NCBI GenBank assembly: GCA_011800155.1
Contig: CM022375.1
Span: 310,001-374,000 of the forward strand
Direction of reading: 5' to 3'
Source: Flammulina velutipes
Lineage: Eukaryota; Basidiomycota; Agaricomycetes; Agaricales; Physalacriaceae
Length of the DNA: 64,000 nt
How positions within the stretch are numbered: position 1 is the stretch's first letter; every line of letters begins with the position of its first letter. The position numbers and the translations under genes were made by a program. This document shows, piece after piece, positions 37,493-49,797 of the stretch. Below the pieces are notes generated by a model. It searched no databases. It was not told the DNA's origin and saw only the letters and a list, made by a program, of their open reading frames with translations.

Positions 37493-40400
37493 TTACCAAA
37501 ATAGCAGTCTGCGTAGAATAACAACGTCTCGCGGAGTGTTCAATTCACGTGTCGGTCTCGGAGTAGGACAATATTCATCATCTGGCAGCGTGATGCGCGA
37601 CTTTTGCATCTACAAATAGTTCTCATCATCGTGGCGATAGCAATCGAAGAAGTAACTCACCTCATCATCCATCAGACAAATGGCAAGTAAAAGGTTCCTC
37701 AGGGTTCCTCATGCGTTCTCGCTCCGGGAAGTCATAGTCAGAGGTAGAACGGCACTGCACCTGGCATTGAGTAGTGCTTGTGATGAACCGGCCCATCATG
37801 TTGAGTTTCCCCCAATGTATCTTGGAAGGATCACCAGCGTGAAAGTCGTCGTTCGCTTCGTGCGACCGAATAAGATCGGATATGTGAACCTCCCTGGGAA
37901 TGGTCAATACAAGTTATATCAAGAGAAGTTTAGGAAATCGTACAATGCCGGGATGCATGCCCCTTTAGTATTGCGAAGAGCCAGTCGGTATGCTCCATGC
38001 GAGCGAATATGTTGCAACAGTACATCCCAAGATTGAAGATTCTTCGCCTGTTCAGGACATCTTGCCTTGAACTGCTCCATGGTTTGATCACCAGGATACG
38101 AAGAATTGTTGATATCGGCAACGAATGCGCGTAAGGCCGAATAGTTGTTCAGGGAGCGCAACTTCTGGGCTACTTCAACGAGCTTTTCGATCTGCTTCGC
38201 TCGCATCCAGGGCTTGTCGTGACATAGAATCAAAGAAACAACCCTGATGCGAATATGAGCAGGAGTACAGCTGAGTACAGCGACTGAACATTAACGCACC
38301 AATCCGCCAGATGGTTGGAAACATTGTTGAACCGAGCAATGGAGTTCGTTTCTTGGTTTTTTCTGCCAGACACAAACGTATAGTGAAGCCAGTGTCGTGG
38401 CTACCTCGACTGATCAGTGACAGATACATATCCAGTATCAGGAATTTTATCACCTGGATATCCAAAAACAACTTCGCCTCAAGTCGGGTGATCTACTTTG
38501 CTAGCTCCTCCGGGTCCGTGTTGTTGACTTCCGCTGCCAATCACAGTAGCTCTCTCAGCTGCTGCTTCGGGGTGTCGGGTGTGTGTTCGAATGCACTAAA
38601 GTCGTCCACGGTCGGTAATAGAGCTTTCGCTGTTAACGGAAGACTTCCTTTCCGTTCTCGAACGATTGCACTACGTGCTTTCTCGTTCGCAGTCGCGGTC
38701 GAGGTGGTCTTTGGTTTTGTGGAAGAAACAACTGATTTCTCCTCTGCATCCAGGAGGCTATAAGAGTCATCACTCTCATCTGCTGAGTCGTCGAATTTAA
38801 GCGCCCAATCGGAATCCGTGTCCACTAGGCTGGGAAGGAGTTCTAGAAATGGTAAGAAGTCGGACCCATAATGGAGTAGGTATGTTTTGGAGATGATAGA
38901 CTTGATCAGAGCAGATAAGGCGCCAGCGGTGCCACGGACGGCGAAGTCGTACGGATAGTCCCTAATCCAAAGCTCCAGAAGGTGACAGATCCTATAGTCC
39001 AGACATGTAAGGACCAACAGGATTGTTTCAATTGGAATATAATGTACCTCATTTGCGCATAGCAGGCAAACATCGGATCACCAGATGGATTATCCAACTG
39101 TCTCATTCGCTTTTGCATGGCAAGCAGAAAACTGCGTGGGCTGGCGAAGCGCCTATAAGTCAACAAGAAGTGAGTAATATATGTCGGATCTGAATGTGTG
39201 TCAGTCGAGGAGGGCTTCGACGAAGAAGATCAAACATACCGTCCCCGCTGACGGCGAGAAACAATACTTTGTCCAAAAGCTCATCCAGCATGGCCCATTG
39301 TGCAAGTCGCCTAATGGTAGAGTTAGTTTTAGGCTGGGATATAGATTATTGGCGACCTACGTTTCTTTTGCCTTTGGAGGTTTCCGCTCTTGGGGAGCAG
39401 CTGTTCCGTTCACTTCTTCGGGAGCTGGCAGGTACGATGAATCACTATGAGTGGTTTCTGTATGGGAAGCAGGTTCCTCAAGAGTGGTATCCACCTGGTT
39501 CTCTGGTAAGGAATTACCAGAGGCTGCCGGCGAGGCTGGCGCCGTATGCGATGTAGGGACAGTGGCTCCGAGGGTTGATCGTGGCTCAGAGTTGCGTGTG
39601 TGAGAGTTGAAGTCGAAGACACTGTGGGTGTCACGGTACGCGACCCTTCCCATAACGGTGTAGCGACAAGTTCCGGCGACGCGGAGTTACGATAGTGCTC
39701 AAATCTATTTCTCGGTGTTCCTAGCCTCAGATCAGACAAGAGAGAAAAAATGGCTCGAGGCTAAGTCCAGACTTACTACAATCGCGCAGGATAGCCTTCA
39801 GCAGCCAGTGAAATGAATGCCTCATCTTTTCCCTTCCGGATTCAGAGTTATTGGTGACCTCTATGAGGCCGGCGTCATACTGCGAAAAGATTCGCACTGC
39901 AGTCTGAGGGTCGACAGCCTTCGGTAGATCAGACTTGCATGCCACCACGACCAGAGGGAGTTGCAGAGCACCATAACCACCTGTTTACACCTTTGAACGG
40001 AGGGCAAAAAATATAGAAAAGATGAAGCTCACGTGTCAACGCTTCCACGGGCGGGCCTGAAGGACGTCTCGTCAGATGCGTCGTAGCAAATGAGCGTGCC
40101 ATCAACCTTTGTTGTGTCTGGTAGGAAGTTGACTGTAGCCAAACTGGCATCCGGGATTGAACTCGGTATATCGAGCTCAATGACGATCAACGAGGATTCA
40201 GGCGAGTCGTCGGTTTTGGAAAGTTTTCCTTTCCGACGAGAATCTGATATTTGACTGAGAAAGACGCGCTGAGACGAAACATAAAGACGTACATCGTGAT
40301 GAAAAATGGGAACCAGGGAGCGAGGCAGTGGTCTCTGATAGACCGAAACATCGAAGACCCTTTCTAATGACCTGTGATTTGCTACATCCAGCAACACCCA

Positions 40401-41143
40401 CCACCACGAGTGTGATTGCGGACGGATGATCAATCTAACGGGATGGTCAATACGGGAAGCTTGAAAGATGATAGTGATACATACAGTGGCACTAGACACA
40501 CTGGTGTTGATCATCATCCGGCGTGAGCTCGGGGGCATGCCCAAGTTGTCACTGCGAGATCGCCCCGAGGCAGTCGCTGCGGGTGTGTTCTTCTTAGCGA
40601 GCGACTGCAAAGATGAATGGGACTGCGTGCGCGGGACGCCTTCTTGGGTGCTTGAGCTCGTAGAGGACGATAAGATGCTGCTCATGCTCGACGTGGTGCT
40701 GAGGGCGGGAGTCCGAGAGGGCAGAGGTAATTCACCGCCACCCACGAAGGATTTGGTCTTGTCCTGACCTTTAAACGACATCCGCTTGTAGTCATAGATA
40801 GACGAATTGAGCACTCCGGAGCGTTCAATATCGGAAGCCTCGGCGACTGGAGTACGTTCTTCAACTGCCGAGCTGACACTTGCTCCGCGCAGTCTGCCAC
40901 CCAAGCGTGTATCGCGGTCCATCTTTTGAGAGGAGTCGAAGCGCGAGTTTTTGGGCGATTCCGAGGCAGCATTTGTGTGTTGTCGAATAGTGGCTGACAA
41001 TAGGTCACGTCCGTAATTGACGAAGGAGTCCACGGATATGGATTCTCGCAGATTTGAGGACAACACGGGCATGAGTGTCGAGCCGGAGGCCGTTGGCAAC
41101 TCGTCCTGGCCAAGGTTACCTGGGAAGGAGGGGAAAGTGCGGT
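37493..41143 (-). pseudogene. Ras-like GTPase domain fused to RasGEF, frameshifted
   Basis: Minus-strand gene of many exons. N-terminal part: RSFFNRTFPSFPG, a long Ser-rich linker, then a Ras-like domain. Its parts are P-loop GVAGCSKS, where the usual second Gly is Ser, a VIELDIP strand, DGTLICYDASDETSF and the base-recognition motif CKSD. After a linker comes RasGEF_N (LDELLDKVLFLAVSGD, HFLLTYRRFASPR) and the catalytic Cdc25-like domain (KLFLDIQ, LVEVAQKLRSLNNYSALRAF, YRLALRNTKGACIPAL). The C-terminal block reads DPSKIHWGKLNMMGRFI and ends ...MQKSRITLPDDEYCPTP. GT-AG introns fit well. Frame changes near 39600 and 37690, plus loss of exon 1 (apparently inverted at 41273), make it a probable pseudogene. 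Intact relatives would activate Ras GTPases at membranes. Confidence 0.7.
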
Positions 41144-41272
41144 TGAAGAATGAACGTCAATGGGCTTCAAGATGTCGTTTAAACACTGCACACAGCACCG
41201 GAAAGCACCCTCACTATGGTCTGTTCTGGAAATGTAGCTTGCCTCTCCGCCTGCTGAGATGAGGGGTTGCCA

Positions 41273-41336
41273 ATGGACACGTCCACTAACGAATACATGA
41301 TCCTCTGCGTTGAAGGTCCTGGCAGTGGCACTGGTA
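41273..41336 (+). pseudogene. Possible inverted first exon of the RasGEF gene
   Basis: On the plus strand, head-to-head with the RasGEF gene, ATG 41273 opens a short frame reading MDTSTNEYMILCVEGPGSG followed by a GTAAG donor. It is a P-loop-like N-terminal exon of the type expected just before the KKSVLSRSFFNRTF-type second exon of this family. The minus-strand gene lacks such an exon. The simplest explanation is a small inversion with a breakpoint between 41143 and 41273. The match to the family's first exon is from memory. Confidence 0.4.
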
Positions 41337-41642
41337 AGAAATCAGTGTTCAACCGTCACGTGCACCGCGCTAGATTTCAGCAGTACTCAGTGATCAAACA
41401 TCACCGCCCCATGCATCGCAAATAAAGTCGTTATAGATATTCGTAAGTTACTTTGCACGATACAGAGCAGCCGCTCGTTTAAAAGAAGAGATTTTCGTAA
41501 AAACTACGCCACTCAGCGGGGGTATAGGTATGTTCATGATCATTGATAGATAATTATAATGTCCAATTCCAAAGGAATACAAGAAACAAACAAGCAGCGG
41601 GGTAAATACAGCCCGAGGAAAAGAAGAATGGGTGGAGAAGTA

Positions 41643-44600
41643 CTATAACGCTCGTCCTCCTTGCCATGACATGGCACTCGCTCGCCGGTCATCGTAAGGC
41701 GCGCCATACCCAGGATCACCCACCGCAAGGTGTCCTAGCGGCTGCACTCCGATATCACTCTCGGCGTGCACAAAATCATCCCTTGCGGTAGCGAACGACG
41801 GGTCGCTTGCAGAACACTTAAAAGCGTGGTGGGACGATTGGTAGCTCGGAGACGTCGGACTGTAGCTCCCTCCACCTCGCTGGTCCATCTCGATGTACTT
41901 TCGCAGGGCCAGGGCTGTGCCGCCCATGTCCATGACCACGGCTACTAGGTATCTGTAACGACTGCATGGGTGGTGACATTGAACGCGCGTAGTCGTCATG
42001 TCTGAGTGTTTGAGCTGTAGCCACGCTTGTCCGTCTACTCGGCGGGGTGCTGGTGACTTGGCCATCAGAATACATATACTTTGGAGATGGTGAAGGTGAA
42101 GATGGGGGGGGGGGTATATCAGAGGCGGAGTGGTAGGACTGAGGGGTCGGGGCCATCTGATGGCATCGTAGGCGTACGGACTGTCAATGGGTGGGTTATC
42201 AAGGCATGGTGAAGGCGAGTTTGCAGACAGAGAAGCGGCGAGCACGGGTTCGTAGCCAGGCTTTACTTGATGAAGCGAGATGTCGGAGGCATTGCGAGCG
42301 TGATCGAACGTAGGCGCAGCTTCGACATCACCCCGGACTAACTCGCGATTCTTGCCATTCCGACGGAAGATTCCCAGTTGGTCTTTCAGATCGCCCTTGA
42401 CCCACATCTCTCGAACAATCTCCTTGTCGAGTGGTGCATATGCTGCTGTTACGAACTTGCAGAAGAACCGAGAAGCTATGAAACATGGTTAGGGCAAAAT
42501 CCAATTTAAAAGGTGGAAGAGCACACGTAGAGCAACAGTCGCTGAGAAGAAGATCGTTGCCAAAGAGTATCTGAGCCTCATCGATGAAATCGCTGCTGAA
42601 GAAGAACGAATACACGACGATCCAGCCCATCATTACAATGGTTGATCCACGTCATATCAGCCCAGCTGTAAAGCAGTCAGCAAAGCATAACTTATATAGA
42701 TGGGGCAACATACTAGCAAGTGTTCATGCCAACATATGTATTCGCTGCCAAGATGGCGGCAACAGACACGGTCGTTCCAAAGTCATCTAGCGAGTCGATA
42801 GTCTTCCCGTTCCACGAAGCATTGATACCGGCGTACCAAAGGAGGTACGACATGAAGAAGACAACAGCTGACTGATACAATCCGTCGCCCGCGTACAGCC
42901 AGAACTTTGTGCGAGTATACTCCAGGACTCGGCTAACGCAGACGTAGAGCTGTGGGGAGGCGAGGGCAGCTTTTGCGTTGATGTCCCGGTCGAAGGCTGA
43001 CGATGATAGACATCAGCGTGAGAACAAGCCAGTAGTGGAAGGGCCAGCGTACCTCCGGAAACAATAACAGGCAGCGACGTGAAGGTTGTACAACAGAATG
43101 AAAGCGTACTGATACAAATATGCAACGTCGAAACTAAAGCGAAACAATCAGCGAAGTCGCAAGCCAGAGGCGAACGACATACTTGTTGAATGGCAAGTGC
43201 TAGAACAAGCCAAACGTCCAAATAACATCCTATAGAAGTGTTGGCAGCGAACTTCGCATATCGAAAGAACACTTCACCTTGTAAAAAGAAGCTACTATGT
43301 ATATCAGCAACACGTTGACACAACCAGCGACCGTGAACAATTAGCAACTTCGCCAGGAACCTAAACTGCCCGAACGCATAATCCGCAGACATCGCAGCCT
43401 GCGAACCTTCCAATCCGAACAGACCGCATCCAACATTGCGGGTTTTTGGCCGGATCAGGTTTGTCCGACAGAACAGTATGACAGAGAGCGAGCGCCCGGA
43501 AGAACGCAATGAGGTGGCCCCGCTGCTTGCCCTCACGCTCAGCGAGATTTTGAGTGAGCTTGGGCGCGATGAGGGTGAGTTGGTCGTGCTTTAGGTACCG
43601 ATTCTTGAGGGCGATGAACAGCATCTGTTATTTCAGAGCAGCGAGCTTCTCAGCAAGGTCCTGCCGATCGATGAAATCGGTGTTGCCTTGCCTCGTTGCG
43701 ACTCCCTTCTGCGGCTCCGTCACACCCTCGCCGTAAGCTATACCAGCGACGGAGCATCGTTGGAATTCCATGACGTTCTGCGTGAGCGTACCCGTCTTGT
43801 CGGAGAAGACATATTCGATCTGTCCCAAATCGTCGGAGACGTTCCATGTCTTGGGTACACAGGCGGTGTCAAAAGATTCGTAGTACGTGTCAACATCTTG
43901 AGATATGCAGTAAGCCGGGATGGTCTTGACCGGTGATGGAGATGTAGGGCGAGATGGGAACGACGTTTTGGCAAGCGATGGGACGTAGTCTGCAAAGAAA
44001 ATCAAAAAAACATTTTAAAATCCACAGAATGAGGAACCTACCCGTGGCGTCGGAATTGATATCGAAGAACTGTGAGCTGGTGCCAGTTTTCGATTCCTCC
44101 AAACAGTTGAAGATAGCCGCAATTGTACACATGATGACGAGGACGACAACATTCACGATAACATTGGAGTTGGTCTCCCTTTCGATCTTGGAACGCTTCG
44201 AAGGAGTCGCGCCACCGTTCAGCATGATCATGGTATCCGCGCCGATGAAGACAACCAAGACAATGACCCATTGTGTATTGCGAAGCGAACATCCACGAAG
44301 CAGGAGCTCGTTGAACGAGACTGCCTCTTGACGCCTCTCCCCAGGCGTCAGATCTTTGAAATGTAGGACACCGTGGTAAAGGTAGAGATTCTGATGGGGA
44401 GGTTCCGAGTCAAGATGAAACGACGAATGTTCTACGTCATCTTCCGAAGTCTTGTTCGTGGTACTTTTCTTCTCTCCGTCCACGTTCTTCGTTTCCAGGT
44501 AAGACTTGCCGTCAGGATCCGAAGTCGAAAGGACGACAACGTCGGCCAGGACCTGGTCGTTGTCCCTCAAGAGAACAATGTCGCCAACTTCCAGCTTCTT

Positions 44601-45560
44601 CCATAGCGTGCGCTCCCGCCTTGCGGACCCACTCGTCCTCTTGCGCCAGCCGATGACACCGGACGGTGGAGAGGATGGCTTGTCACAGCCTGACTGGGAT
44701 TGTCGAAGATCCACTTGAGAGCTAGATACCTGGGTGGGAGTTTCCGAATACACCGTCCTAGACGGTTGATTCATGGAAGGGGGGTAGTTATACGAATTGA
44801 CGCTTTGAATGTCGTCTAAATGGCGGGGATTGTTGGGATTGCGGATTTCGTGGAGGTCAAAACTGGTGGTATAGTCATCCTGGAATGTTGAGGTGTCGAG
44901 ATTCTTGTTGAGCAGGATGCGCACGTTGTGTCCAACGGCATTGGCTTCCTTGTCGCGTAATTTACGGACACCCTTGGTAACTTTGCCCGGAGCGTTGAGG
45001 CCAAGTAATTTTTTCGAACCAGAAACGCGGGTCGGTGGACTGGTTAACATTTCTCCATGAGCCGAGCTTGATTGCAGCCGCGGTGTTGACTTCTTCGTCT
45101 AATGTGGCTCGACGATAGTCCTCAACAGCGTCCTTGAGGGCGGTGACGGTAGGAATAAAGGCGAGGGGGAACGCAGCAATAGCGCCGGACGCAGCACCAG
45201 AGACGGGGAATACTGCCGGCCGTTAGAGATGGATGGATGGATACTGACGTTGAAGTACGAAGAGGATAAGGAAGAAGAGATTGGCGACACTACGACACGT
45301 TAGGAGTAGGACAGTAATAGATATGTCAGACTCACCGCCTGAATTGTTCGTTGAGATTCTTTGGGACAAAGGTAAGGGTAGTATATTCTGAACGCCGTCA
45401 GCTATCGTCGTCAAGAACATTGAAGATCACTCACTGGTAGCCCGGACTTTGTTCCTTTCGTATCTCACGATGGGCTCTCCGTGGCTGTCTACCTAGTCGG
45501 CAGCGAGCGGATAATTGATATGAACATTCCGTCACTCGCCTGGGACTTCTTGCGATGGTG
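41643..45560 (-). pseudogene. P4-ATPase (Dnf-type lipid flippase) lacking N-domain and GDGAND
   Basis: Reading leftward: an N-terminal block (NVHINYPLAAD, in-frame TAG near 45490, then VDSHGEPIVRYERNKVRAT), TM1-2 (RVANLFFLILFVLQ), actuator domain (KLEVGDIVLLRDNDQV) and its loop. That loop reads DGEKK where DGET is expected, and about a dozen residues are missing. Next come LRGCSLRNTQWVI, TM3-4, the phosphorylation motif SDKTGTLTQNVMEF, and ALKNRYLKHDQLTLIAPKL to SDKPDPAKNP. The sequence then jumps, with a frame change, to NVGCGLFGLEGSQAAMSADY, so the whole nucleotide-binding domain and GDGAND motif are gone. TM7-10 follow in shifted frames, then a long C-terminal tail to 41643. A further frameshift lies near 43940. 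Such pumps flip phospholipids to the cytosolic leaflet; this copy cannot bind ATP normally. Confidence 0.85.
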
Positions 45561-47005
45561 TACATAGAACCGTCTGCAGGCACACTGGCCGACGACGTCC
45601 GTTTCTTCTCCGTGTTCTTCCTGAAGAACCTCGGCCTCTTCTCGTATTTGCGCGCTGCTCGGACTGTATCGACTCTGCAATCGCCGACGCCGCTGTCCTG
45701 ACCGTCCTCAGGCGAAGTTCGGCAGTACCGGGGCTGCAGCGACCTGGTATTTGTTAGATTGAATAGAGAGTAGCTTCTGAATCTCACCAAGTGTTCAAGA
45801 GTAGTTGGCAGACTCTATAGAGTACGCCTTAGGGAGACTAACACAAAGGTAGCGAATGGGCGCTGTTTGGCGGGAACACATGGTTGCGGCGTACAGTATC
45901 CCGACAACGGCCCGAATCATCCGGTTCGCCCAGTTCGATCGCGACAGTTCGACAGTTCGCCTCGTTCGTCATTCCAGGTCTGCTCAGCCCTCGGATTTTC
46001 GGGGATGCAGCAAGTTTGAGGATGCGTGGATTCCTCGAGCTCGTGGGATAACGGGGTGGTCGACGTTAGGCATTCGACAAACTCGCGTTCACTTATGTAT
46101 TACTTTTTTCCATGCCGTTATTTTGACTTGTGCCTCCAATTGCTCATACTACAGATCGTTGCCAACGAACAGCAAACCTAGCTTATCGAACACTGGGAAT
46201 GCAGTTCGAACTCTCTCCTTCTCCTCCTCTGCGCCTTTTAGAGAAACATCCAAACCAAACCGTACTAACACCGTATACTATACGCCCCGATACAATGTGC
46301 AGTATGAACGACTAGAAAGAGAGCCTGATTAAAACGTCCCAACAGAGTAACCTAGTCTCAATTCAATTCAATGCCAATGGTCATGATGCGAGTTTCACTT
46401 CAGATGTGAATTCAAGTCAAAGTCACGGTCTATTGGCGACATTGAAGAAACTACGCGGCCGAAGACGACGTACACTACTCACAGCTCGGACTGATGCACG
46501 GCGCGTTTGTGATTCGATATTGCTTCCCATGATCTCCAGACGCTCGCCGATGCGTGCGAGGACGGTCGCCAGTGATTATGGTCGATATTGGTCTGGAAAA
46601 ACACATGGAAACTAAGGGTGTGCCATTAAGAAATTTCTCCACGTTTTCGGATACCATCTTGGATCCGTTCCATGCTGTCTTTGCGATTTGCTGGACGGCG
46701 CGGGGGAATCTGGTGGTGCATGGACTATGAAGAACAAGAATATATGATATAGAGACGAACCTGTGTTTACGGACTGGGATGTAATCTCCGGGACTCCGCT
46801 CCTGGCAGTGGGAGCGGTTCAATGGGTCCTTTGGAATTCAATATGCCATCCAAAAATATAGGGCTATATCTTACCTTGAACGATACCAGAACCTTCTAGC
46901 GCCTGAGGTGGATCAGGAGCGGCTGGTTCGCAGATCAGTGTTGCAACCATCGGTGTTGCGAATGATCATACCATACATAGAGTTCGATATTTCCGCGTTA
47001 TTTGT
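45561..47005. other. Decayed stretch
   Basis: Numerous stops in all frames. Weak minus-strand frames (46475-46822) follow the truncated DUF6535 gene and may be its decayed continuation, but nothing firm can be said. Confidence 0.4.
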
Positions 47006-47366
47006 TTAGAATGCCTGCGAGGTCTGAGCGACAAACGTCGCCAGGACAGCCGAGAAAAGACCAGCCTAGGAATTAGTTAGCCCATATTCATAAACAGAAG
47101 AAACACCTACGAAGACAAGGATGGCATCGGAAGAATCCCGGCACTGTCTAACCATATCGGTGTCGTGCGTAGCAGCTTCCTTGTTGTAGACCTTGGAAAC
47201 CCGTGCATTCGGCCCAGCTTCATGTCTGTATTCGTCCCCCGGGAAGGTCTGTTCGTAACCCTCGTAGCCTGTGATATAAATTATGGACAACGTATGAATT
47301 GGTATGATACACGGCATGGAAGAACCAATTACCTGGACGAAAGTTGTCCGAATGTTGCTCTGCCAT
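47006..47366 (-). pseudogene. DUF6535-domain membrane protein, truncated by premature stop
   Basis: Start ATG 47366-47364. Exons 47366-47333, 47268-47111 and 47065-47006 join in consistent phase by GT-AG introns to give about 83 residues. The content is diagnostic of the agaricomycete DUF6535 family: NKEAATHDTDMVRQCRDSSD, then DAILVFAGLFSAVLATFVAQ and TSQAF. A TAA follows where a Gln codon is usual; beyond it NAEISNS continues the family sequence out of the reading. Family members have several TM helices and unknown function. This copy is cut within the first TM region. Confidence 0.7.
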
Positions 47367-48412
47367 TCCAAAAAATGTCGACAACGGTGCTATTGCCTGG
47401 CGGGGACGGCCTGCTCTACTCTTGACTGCGCTCGAAACCCTATGTCATCTAGTCCACACCCGCATCCTGACACATCCTTTGCAAGCGAAGAAAAGCTACA
47501 AGGAGACGTCAGCGAGATGATCATAGGTGGACAAGATAAATCCATGAGTGAAATATCGAGGCGGAGATTGAACACAGTCACTACCAGGGGGTTACGAATC
47601 GCTTTCCGATGCGCCCAGAATCCATCCAAAGGGGTCAGAACAGAGTTACCTGGAGTGGAGTAAGCATATTGGACGGAAATGTAAGAACAACGTACCAAGA
47701 ACGTGATATCTATTCTGGGAAGCTGGAAGAAAGTATTTCAGTGAGTGGTACATCCAGTGCGACGACTGCGAGGGTCGAGAGTCAATTCTGCGGAGGTCGT
47801 TCCACATGCGTGCGCCACACAGCGATGATGTTGGAAATGATTGTTCGGCGGGTAACCATGCGTCAACGGCGGAAGGAGTTGATGTCTGCGAGGATATGTG
47901 ATAAGTCGAGCACGGTGTAGCGGATCGGAGCCATAACACAATGTACGCGAGACTCGAAATTAGGTGTTGGGCGCCAAGATGTCCTCCAATGGCTCGAAAA
48001 TCGGGATTGTTACGGGTAAATATCGTAGCGGGCTCGTTGAAATGTGTGTATATGTGTGCCATGTGCAGCGAGTGGTGTTACCTAAGTGTCAGTCGGCGTG
48101 CTGGATGATTTGACGTGTTCCAGACTGACAATGGTTAGCGATGGAGACCCCATGGAACTATACGCACTGGGATGAGACCGAGGTCGCATAAACGATACGT
48201 GCCGCTGTAGTAGCGAACGCGAACGTACGTCGGTGAATGTTAATGAGCTCGTCGGCAGTCATACTTGATTTGAGGGCTCGTAGAGACGCCAGAACAAGTC
48301 AGGCTGGGCGTAAGGGATGACTATGGCGAGAAATTCATCCGTTAGTGACAGAAAAGTCAGAAGCGCGGCATCGATAGCGGGGTGCACCGACACGAGACAG
48401 AGATTATGCGCT
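47367..48412. other. Unassigned sequence between two pseudogenes
   Basis: A minus-strand frame at 48465-48259 (DAALLTFLSLTDEFLAIVIP) and others at 47390-48062 have hydrophobic segments. I cannot assign them. They may be decayed 3' parts of the Ca2+-ATPase copy. Confidence 0.35.
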
Positions 48413-48690
48413 AATCGTGTGCAGATTTCGCGTCCAGAAGAAAACGATTGGCGTAGAGCCTCCATTTGTTGTCAGCGAGCTTGACGACATCCATCGATTT
48501 GCGTTCACTGGAGAAGGGAATCATCTGGACGACAGTCGCCTCGGCAGCGTCACGGATTTCTTTGAAGCTCTTCCAGTTGTTCTGTTTGGCGGGTCTTGCT
48601 ACCAACGAAGACTCCTTCGCAAGTTTCGGGATCGGCATCCTCGAAGGCAGTGGAGTTGACAGCGATGGATACACCTGATACGCCCTTCGC
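48413..48690 (-). pseudogene. PMC1-type Ca2+-ATPase, nucleotide-binding domain scrap
   Basis: One frame reads SIAVNSTAFEDADPETCEGV followed by FVGSKT. After a deletion/frameshift (the expected ETALLRF is missing) the next frame reads AKQNNWKSFKEIRDAAE, VVQMIPFSSERKSMDVV and ADNKWRLYA. These are consecutive blocks of the N-domain of fungal P2B calcium pumps (vacuolar Pmc1), which export cytosolic Ca2+ into the vacuole. The phosphorylation site, TM segments and remaining domains were not found nearby. Confidence 0.75.
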
Positions 48691-49218
48691 GAAGCGATCT
48701 CGTCACTCATCACACGCGACGGATTGTAGTTGGTCAGAGCTACAGGTTAATTAGTGCTACATAATAACAGCAGAAGACGGGACTTACATTGATTCCATTG
48801 CTCTGATCCAGATGGTGGCGGAAGCGGTCTGTCCACAAACTTTTGGGTGTGGCGATTAAGACCCTTGAAGCGGGCGTCTCCGTTGTTGAAGTTGTCATGG
48901 TGGGACCAATAAAAACTCAAGTCCAGCGGGATGTCCGACATAGCACAGAGACGGGCAGTACGACACGTGTAAGTGCGTGTCTGGGCGTAATTTGGATGAC
49001 AATGTCTGAGTATAAGTTCGAGACACTGGTGCGCGCGACGACGATCCGTGCAAATGGGAAGGACAGAGACAATAGCCGGTGAGTGGGAGTCAGAGAAAAA
49101 GCCCGGCAGGCAAATTACAGGACGAAAGTGTCAGACACAGCCACTTTTGTCCCAGATACATAGTAGCCGGTCGTCCGGCTATAACGTTGCCCGGTACTTG
49201 ACATCTTGTCTTTGTACT
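48691..49218. other. No gene recognised
   Basis: Short frames only, up to the left arm of the 284-bp inverted repeat. Confidence 0.4.
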
Positions 49219-49502
49219 TACTATCATGCCCTGTGTCATGGTTAGTCACCCACTTGTGGTTAACTCGTTGATCCTGGCCGTGAACGAGGATGGTTTTGCC
49301 CCGGATAAAGTGCATATCGTAGGTACTGTGGTATATTATATTTCTATGAAAGTTGGGAGCGATACGTGAGCTAGAACTATTGCCAGTTGCCAGATAGTCG
49401 ATCAAAAAAGTGAGTCCAAATGAAGAACTCGAGCTAGAGAGCTCGCAAAGGTTAGTAAAAATCGCGGGGAAGTTGAAACATGTAGATATAGTGTATATAC
49501 CA
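49219..49502 (+). repeat. 284-bp inverted repeat, left arm
   Basis: Reverse complement recurs at 49798-50081; coordinates sum to 99300 throughout and no mismatch was seen. Begins TACTATCATGCCCTG, ends GTATATACCA. Both arms lie about 295 bp apart, so the pair could fold into a long hairpin. Open frames that span them are by-products. Possibly two copies of a small mobile element in opposite orientation. Confidence 0.88.
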
Positions 49503-49797
49503 TGGCTCAATGCCATACATTGATATTCCGGGTGATGTGTGAGCGCCAGGACACCCATCGATGAGCTCAAGAACAAGAGCGTGACTTTTTGATGATGCCC
49601 TTTTACAACTCCGCTCGGTGTTGTGATGCGACGAACAGGTTGGCGTTGGCGGCGGTCGGAAATCAAATCTGGCATTAGCGGCATTGACAGCCATTGATGG
49701 CCATTGTGACTGAGCGTGACGAGATTGTCTTGAGCGCCTCGATAGGTGTCCTGGTGTTTGCACAAAGCCTTTAATATGAATGTAAGACATTGAAACG

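Noticed and set aside
41017..41262. 81-codon plus-strand frame next to the possible inverted exon
   Set aside because: It is antisense to the RasGEF N-terminal exon and carries no motif.
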